DNA of 64,000 nt, from NCBI GenBank assembly GCA_029204225.1, contig CM055095.1, forward strand, positions 53,979,944 through 54,043,943, in the 5' to 3' direction. The translations under genes and the position numbers were made by a program. The DNA is from Diphasiastrum complanatum. Taxonomy: Eukaryota; Streptophyta; Lycopodiopsida; Lycopodiales; Lycopodiaceae. Every line of letters starts with the position of its first letter. Position 1 is the first letter of the stretch. The notes under the pieces were generated by a model, which saw nothing but the letters and a program-made list of their open reading frames with translations, was not told the DNA's origin and did no database searches. Shown piece by piece: positions 57,901 through 64,000 of the stretch.

Positions 57901-58160
57901 CTATGCAACAAAATTATAAAGGCATAGCATCCAAGGAGCTAGCTATGTTTCCATACTATGTGAATGATAGCAAAAGAGCATGTATGCATCAAGAGTAGAG
58001 CTGCTAATCAAAATGGCTTAAGCAACAAATTGTGTAGATTCCAAATGTACCAAAGAATATTATTTTTGCAAAAGTGCCAACTAGGAAAATTGTTAGTAAT
58101 TGAAGTTCCCATGTCTCCAAACATATGAGTTCAAGTTTCATCTAGGTAGGGTGAAAATAT
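54986..58160. other. 3.2 kb without recognisable genes
   Basis: No transposon domain or host gene identified. Local features: a GC-richer block at 55850-56310, a direct repeat of GGGCGATGG with AGGAGAAAAAAAA-like sequence near 55790-55880, and two copies of an approximately 27 bp unit with CTAACACTTAGCCATGTGT at about 56691-56745. Confidence 0.5.
55878..56312 (-). other. Unassigned open reading frame in a GC-richer block
   Basis: 144 codons without stop on the minus strand, but with no ATG near its 5' edge; the first in-frame methionine is about 37 codons in. Histidine-, glutamine- and arginine-rich, with HYHAAPTYAQVAAAPDQR near the end. The composition differs from the surrounding transposons, so it may be an exon fragment. 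No family recognised. Confidence 0.2.
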
Positions 58161-58162
58161 CC

Positions 58163-58270
<108 letters not shown>

Positions 58271-58699
58271 GACATTCTGACATTACCAAAGCTTGATTCA
58301 TCATTAGATATGAATGAGAATGATATGTACATATATAGGAGAGGCAAAATTCATGGTACTCCTTGCATTCAATGCATTCCATACACCTAATCAAGTGTAA
58401 ACTACTACCATATTGACACCTAACAGCTTGCATGCTGAAATTGCACCTAACTCCTACCTACTTTGTCCAAATGTCAATTTCTCAACTATGAACCTACAAA
58501 AGTACATGCATGTGTCAAATAGTGTTTGCATGTCTTGCATGAAACTTCGCTAGATGACTTGGACATGTGTAGAACATGTGTACTGACTTGCATGTTGCAT
58601 GCATGCACTCTAACTGATTTTGCATGTCATCTAGTTTTATGCATGTCATCAAATCTAGATCTACTTAAATCAAACTCGCCCTAATATATAAGGTCATGT

Positions 58700-59128
58700 G
58701 CTCAATTCACATACCTTTGATATATATAATGGAATAAAGTGAAATATGACCATCTAGACATTGTGCATGTCATGTAGCTCGAGTTTGTACATGTTAGAGA
58801 ATGATATTTACAACTTGTAAATGCACAATTAAGATAATTTTCCTCATCAACCCCTGTAGACAAGTTGGACGGCTTTTTATTCTTCACACTGCTATCAATC
58901 ACCCAATCAATAAATGAAAAAAATAGCAACTTGTAAACTGAAGATGAGTTGTTTTCTGCTGAAAAACAGCAAGATTTGAAGTGTCAAAAATCTCGTCTTG
59001 AGGAGAGATGAGATTATTAGTGACAAAAGCATAATCATTATTGAAAAGATTATCCTCCTTTTCAAATTGTTGTTCCAAAGTAATGATTGTGGTACTTGTA
59101 TCGTTACCTTTCTCTTTTTCCTTTGCAA
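58700..59128 (-). pseudogene. Copia D gag to protease, downstream half
   Basis: Continues the minus-strand gag frame split by Copia C: AKEKEKGNDTSTTIITLEQ, then EDNLFNNDYAFVTNN, and after a frameshift DWVIDSSVKNK, a degraded protease active site. The junction at 59128/63681 restores one reading frame with the zinc-knuckle half at 63681-64000. Confidence 0.72.
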
Positions 59129-59829
59129 TGTGAAGAATTGCCAAAAATTGGCAAATCTAGCTTGATCAAAAACCATGTAGAATAGTGTAAATTGTGTACA
59201 CAAGTGGGTCCCACACATGTGAGGCCATGATGCCACATGGGAAACCCATCCTAATGTAGGTTAGGTCAAGTCAAGAGAGTTGGTCATGTCTATTTGGTGG
59301 TCATCCCTACTTTATAGGACCTACACCTAAGTTTAAGATGAAAATTTGACCAACTAGCTACCTACCAAGCATAACTCTAGGAAATAGACTAGGGTTTCAT
59401 TTTAGGTCAAGGAGAGTGAGTTAACTTCCTTATTACATGCTGGAAATCCACCTAACTTCAAGAAGGAAGTCGAATTTGCTATGTATTCCCTCTCTCCATA
59501 GTGAGAAGATAGAAAATTTTTGGAGCTCATTGGCAATCTCAAGCTAGTTCACTATGTACATTGAGTTTTTGTGATCCAAATGAAACAAAATCAATTTCTA
59601 CTTGTTTCTCAGGTTGAAGGCCGTACTACAGCCTGTAGTACACACGTGTGGTCTCGGATTTCAATGTTTATCAATGCTTTTGATTGTTAATGCTTGTTGT
59701 TTGTCAAATTGCCAATCTAGATCAACTTTTTTGTGTCTAGTTTTTTGATAGATTGTTAAGCAAGCATCCAATCACTCTTGTGGATCTTTTGTAGATCCAT
59801 TTCTGGTCCTAAAGTACAGTACTTTCACA
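59129..59829 (+). repeat. 5' LTR of Copia C
   Basis: TGTGAAGAATTGCC to TACTTTCACA. Contains CACACGTGTG at 59641-59650. Confidence 0.95.
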
Positions 59830-59842
59830 TGGTATCAGAGCC
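59830..59842 (+). promoter_or_regulatory. Primer binding site of Copia C (tRNA-iMet)
   Basis: TGGTATCAGAGCC directly after the LTR. Confidence 0.95.
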
Positions 59843-60251
59843 AAGTACAAGAGCATAAGCCATTGATCTAATGCAAATCCATTTTTAGCAAGTTTTGGTG
59901 CTAAAAACTAGTCTTGAGAGGGCAAGCTAGAATCTTGATTTTGGTGAGGAGATTTGATCCCAAACTTGGTAGGGGTGTGTGGGCACCTCTGAACCTGCAT
60001 TTAATGCATGGTATTCATTTGATCCAGAAAAATTCAATTTGTGAGCTATTGGTGTAATTTTTGGCGGAGATCCTAGGATAATCTACCCAGATCATTTGCC
60101 ATTGATTAGATTTGAATTTGTTTCATGTAATCTAATTAATCTAGGCTGAGTTCAAGTCCTATTAAGGTTAAAAACAGGTCTTGAAAGTACACCAAGAAGG
60201 AAGAAAGAGATTAAGTCATTTTTTTGTCCAAAAATAGCCAAAATTGGCAAG

Positions 60252-60599
60252 AATTGATTGTAAGTAGATTTCACATCATCTTATCTTCATTCCAACTTTG
60301 TGAGGGAGTGCTAGAACTGAGATTATAAGTCCATTTGTTGGATTAGAAATCTAATTTGAGTGAAAAACTACAAGAGAGAGACCTTAGTGAGTTTCTAGAG
60401 ACAATCAAATCCATTTCTTGGCAAGATTTGTTTGAAAGTAGTTTTCACTTCATCTTATCTTCATTCCAGCTTTGTGAGGGAGTGATAGAACTGTGATTAT
60501 AAGTCCATTTGTTGGATTAGAAATCAAATTTGAGTGAAACACTACAAGTGTGAGACCTTTGTGAGTTTCAAGTCAATCAAATCTATTTCTTGTTTGTAG
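60252..60599 (+). repeat. 174 bp tandem duplication in the Copia C leader
   Basis: Two adjacent copies with period 174 bp, for example TCATCTTATCTTCATTCC near 60276 and 60450, and TAAGTCCATTTGTTGGATT in each. The copies differ at roughly one base in ten. They lie just before the start codon. Confidence 0.9.
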
Positions 60600-60613
60600 A
60601 AGTCACTAGTAAG

Positions 60614-62770
60614 ATGGGATCTGCTGGAGCATACCTTCTAGAAGCTAGTGAGAGGTTGAATTCTACAAATTATGCTATTTGGAAGGTTAGAATGGAGTCA
60701 CTATTGGTGCTCCAAGACCTTTATGAGTTCTTGATTGAAGATGAAGATGAACCTCTAGGTGCACAGGAGTTAGCTAGATACAAGAAGAGATCTAGGCTTG
60801 CACTTCATAGTGTGAAGATGAATGTGAGCAATGATTTGTTGAGAGAAGTATCAGCTTGTACTAATGCTAAAGAGGCTTGGGAGTCTTTAAAATCAATCTA
60901 TGAGTCTAGCAACACTTCTAGAGTTCTTATGCTTAGAAATCAAATTTTGCAAAGCATGAGGAGAAGTGAGGAGAGTGCATAGGATTATGTACTCAAAATC
61001 AAGTCTCTAAATAGGGAGTTGGCTTCCATTGGAGAGAAGATTCATGATGGAGATCTTGTACAAATTGTCCTTAATGGTCTAGGAGATGACTTTGCAAATT
61101 TGGTCCAAAGTTTTGCCATCCAAGACACTTTGCCAACTATAGAAGAACTTCACAGTGTATTAGTGGCTGAAGAGTGTAGGATGCTCCATGCAAAATCTAG
61201 GATGAGTTCCTTGTCGTTGCAGGATGGTGATGAGAAAGCCAATTTCTCATTCAAGGGCAAAAAGAAGACCAATGGAAAGAAGAAGCATCCAAAGGAGGCC
61301 AAAGAAGAGGATGATGCATCAAGCTCAAAGGACAAGTCAAAGCAAAAATGCTTCTTTTGTGGAAAGAAGGGGCATTATGCATCTGAATGCTACAAGAGGC
61401 TAAGAGCACAAGTGGAGGAGGACAAACAAGGAAACCTTGCAAAGGAGGAGGAGGAGGATGAAGTAGATGTATTCTTGATGGCATCTACATCCTCACCAAC
61501 AAGCAATAGCAATTCAAAAGACAATTGGTGGATCGGCAGTGGGGCTAGCTCCCACATGTCTTGTGAAAAGGACTTTTTCTCAACCTTACACTCATTCAAT
61601 GATGCTAAAAAGTTTGTCTTTACTGCAAATGATGAAGAGTGTAGGATAGATGGTGTTGGCACCATATCTTTGTGTCTAGAATCCTCAAAATGCATGGATC
61701 TAGAAAATGTCCTTTATGTACCATCAATCACCAAGAATATGCTTAGTGTTGGTCTACTCTTAGAAAGTGGTTTGGATGTCCACTTTAAGCATGGTGTTTG
61801 CTTCATCTTGAAGAATGATGTTTGCATTGCAAAGGGATTTAAACATGGAGGATTGTTTAAGTTGGAAGCTAGTGTTGCTTTTGAAAGAATGAGCTTGGCA
61901 AAGGAGGAGATCACTCAAGAGGAGATCTTGGCAAAGTGTGATTTTGCTTGCATTGAGGAGGAGCATCAAAAGGAGAAAGATCTTGAGGATCAGCCTCAAA
62001 GCATGAGAGTTCCAAGGGAGTCCTCAATGACAATGGCCAAGTCATCAAATTGCATGCAAATTGTCCATTCAAGTGTGCATCTTGCAAGGGTGGTGAGCAT
62101 TGGAGAGTCTACTATCTTTGAATACTTTTTGGAAAGTAGTAGTAGACATGAGGTGACTTGTTTCTTATCTTTAAGATCCATGGTGTTTATTACTTTGTAT
62201 GACAAGACAATGAAATGGGATGCTTTGAAATCTACATTTGTTGTTGATAAAGCAATTTCATTGGATAACTATTTTTGTAATAGTTTGAATAGAGTCATAA
62301 AAGATGAAACATCATTTGCTTTGGAAATCTTTGTGTCCACATGCTTTGTGCATGATCATTCCAATGTAAGGACCAAAGATTATCCTATTTCAATGATAGG
62401 AATAATGGTAGTGTTTTGCTCTTCAAGTAGAGATTGTAGAATCTACTTGTTTTCAGCCAAAGAATTTGTCAATGGTGGAAATGTGATCTTTCAAGAGTGG
62501 AAGATTTGTAAACTTGAAGAAGCACCTTTGGATCAACACCTTATTCAATTCATTGATGGTTTGGAGTCAAGTCAAGTGGAGGAGCAAGCTCAAGACCCGA
62601 GGACTCCAAGAAGAATCTTGAGTATCAAGATGAAGCCATCAAGGCTCAATCATATGGATCAAGCAAGGCAAGTTGTCTTTGGCAACATTATTTATGCACT
62701 TAATATTTTAATTGATGTATCTTCAAGTGCACAAAATGCCTTGGAATCCATGGCTTGGCAAGATGTTTAG
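60614..62770 (+). pseudogene. Copia C gag-protease ORF with altered middle
   Basis: Starts MGSAGAYLLEASERLNS and runs 718 codons in one frame with a single TAG at 60980-60982. UBN2-type gag is followed by a CCHC knuckle starting at C246 (CFFCGKKGHYASEC). In the protease the catalytic aspartate is glycine at residue 308 (WWIGSGASSHM). Gag-pre-integrase is partial. From about residue 440 to 620 there is no recognisable integrase core: none of the DNGGEF or NGVAER motifs are present, although the frame stays open. The post-integrase linker returns (AKEFVNGGNVIF, PRTPRR, MKPSRLNH) and the ORF stops at the start of RT (SMAWQDV). Confidence 0.85.
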
Positions 62771-62970
62771 TTTTGAAGTGTGCTACATGTATATAGACAC
62801 ATTTATGGAACATCTTGTAAGGGATCCTCTAAGAGGTGGTGAAAGATCCTTCATGGACATCATTCTCTATTGGAGTCTCAAAAGTTCCTTCTTTGTAGCT
62901 GGATTTTTTAGACACTTCTAAAAGCTTTCATTGATCTATCAAGAGAGTTGTAAATAGATCAAGCTAAATT
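62771..62970 (+). pseudogene. RT-end remnant of Copia C
   Basis: A short piece reading GGERSFMDIILYW corresponds to the segment near the end of RT in Copia B (DDERSFVDITLFRQL). It shows that RT was removed by an internal deletion that joined its two ends. Confidence 0.6.
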
Positions 62971-62980
62971 TGAGGAGGAG
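62971..62980 (+). promoter_or_regulatory. Polypurine tract of Copia C
   Basis: TGAGGAGGAG directly before the 3' LTR. Confidence 0.9.
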
Positions 62981-63680
62981 TGTGAAGAATTGCCAAAAAT
63001 TGGCAAATCTAGCTTGATCAAAAACCATCTAGAATAGTGTAAATTGTGTACACAAGTGGGTCCCACACATGTGAGGCCATGATTCCACATGGGAAACCCA
63101 TCCTAATGTAGGTTAGGTCAAGTCAAGAGAGTTGGTCATGTCTATTTGGTGGTCATCCCTACTTTATAGGACCTACACCTAAGTTTAAGGTGAAAATTTG
63201 ACCAACTAGCTACCTACCAAGCATAACTCTAGGAAATAGACTAGGTTTCATTTTAGGTCAAAGAGAGTGAGTTAACTTCCTTATTACATGCTGGAAATCC
63301 ACCTAACTTCAAGAAGGAAGTCGAATTTGCTATGTATTCCCTCTCTCCATAGTGAGAAGATAGAAAATTTTTGGAGCTCATTGGCAATCTCAAGCTAGTT
63401 CACTATGTACATTGAGTTTTTGTGATCCAAATGAAACAAAATCAATTTCTACTTGTTTCTCAGGTTGAAGGCCGTACTAAATCCTGTAGTACACACGTGT
63501 GGGCTCGGATTTCAATGTTTATCAATGCTTTTGATTGTTAATGCTTGTTGTTTGTCAAATTGCCAATCTAGATCAACTTTTTTGTGTCTAGTTTTTTGAT
63601 AGATTATTAAGCAAGCATCCAATCACTCTTGTGGATCTTTTGTAGATCCATTTCTGGTCCTAAAGTACAGTACTTTCACA
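62981..63680 (+). repeat. 3' LTR of Copia C
   Basis: 700 bp, one base shorter than the 5' LTR (one G fewer in a GGG run), followed by TTGCAA. Confidence 0.95.
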
Positions 63681-64000
63681 TTGCAAGCCTCTTCCTACAT
63701 TCTTTGATGTGATGCCCAAACTTCTTGCAATAGTGGCACTTACCCTTCTTCTTGGAGCCTTGATCTTGAGCTTCCTTAGTTTTTTTATCATCTTTGGAAG
63801 TTTTGAAAGAAGGCTTCCCTTTCCACTTGCCTTTGCCTTTTGCAAAGAAAGCTTGATCTTCTTGTTCAACAAAGTTGATCCTTGTTTGCTCTTCTTGAAG
63901 AAGTAAGCCAACAAGTTCGTCGAAGAAGATTTGCTATTCCCTAAGAGAAATGCTCAATGATGACACAAATGGAAGGTAAGAATTAGGAAGAGAGTTGAGA
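63681..64000 (-). pseudogene. Copia D gag with zinc knuckle, upstream half
   Basis: The minus strand reads LNSLPNSYLPFVSSLSISL, a TAG, then ELVGLLLQEEQTRI, a lysine-rich stretch and the intact knuckle KCHYCKKFGHHIKEC, ending at CRKRLA where Copia C is inserted. It continues at 59128 as KEKEKGNDT. The start of gag lies beyond the right edge. Confidence 0.85.

Larger units (their letters stand above)
59129..63680 (+). mobile_element. Copia C, LTR-complete, pol-deleted
   Basis: 4552 bp: LTRs 59129-59829 (701 bp) and 62981-63680 (700 bp), TG...CA ends, primer site, leader, one long ORF with a single stop, polypurine tract. The flanks repeat TTGCAA (59123-59128, 63681-63686), 6 bp rather than the usual 5. 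The LTRs differ by about ten changes by eye, similar in age to Copia B. RT and RNase H are absent, so it would depend on proteins from a relative such as Copia B (inference). Confidence 0.93.

Overview
This is nuclear DNA from a plant. It is AT-rich and packed with LTR retrotransposons whose Copia elements use the initiator-tRNA-Met primer site TGGTATCAGAGC. It also carries a decayed plastid insertion (rpoB and trnC in the usual land-plant divergent order), tRNA-derived SINEs, a Tourist-like MITE and long pure (CT)n/(GA)n tracts. No host gene could be recognised with confidence. The lineage cannot be fixed from this window: several rpoB residues differ from what I know of seed-plant rpoB, which hints at a non-seed plant, but only weakly.

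Layout. 1-3.4 kb: minus-strand Ty3/Gypsy element K (gag fused by deletion to integrase, tRNA-Asp-type primer site, LTR with a long (CT)n tract). 3.4-4.8 kb: a possible exon, an unassigned ORF and a second (CT)n tract. 4.8-8.6 kb: minus-strand Copia E with its 3' LTR. 9.3-9.8 kb: LTR fragment of another Gypsy. 9.8-27.6 kb: a three-level nest. An old Copia (A) is interrupted in its reverse transcriptase by Gypsy L (11283-25388, duplication ACAAT). L is itself interrupted in its integrase by an intact, young Copia (B, 15957-22114, duplication TTACG). Both junctions read through in frame when the insert is skipped. L carries an extra ORF behind pol, preceded by a cluster of heat-shock-element-like palindromes and two G-boxes.

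27.6-28.2 kb holds a Gypsy protease fragment; 28.8 to about 30.9 kb is the plastid insertion. 31.0-36.9 kb is a repeat-built region without genes: inverted arms ending in a hairpin motif, a TGGCAAGCCA satellite, two large inverted repeats centred on or next to TA/CA microsatellites, two very short SINEs with perfect target duplications, a TAA-flanked MITE, and a GC-rich minisatellite. Empty sites for one SINE and for the MITE are present in the paralogous arms.

37.2-55.0 kb is a mosaic of decayed Copia elements: G1 and G2 (minus, sharing a middle LTR), F (plus, lying inside G1), H (plus) and fragments I and J. 55-58.2 kb contains nothing I can identify. 59129-63680 is Copia C, a nearly complete LTR-flanked element that keeps gag but has lost reverse transcriptase and RNase H and has an altered middle region; it is inserted in the gag gene of a minus-strand Copia (D) whose halves lie at 58.7-59.1 and 63.7-64.0 kb. 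The only fully open retroelement polyprotein in the window is that of Copia B; it may supply proteins to relatives such as C, but that is inference.
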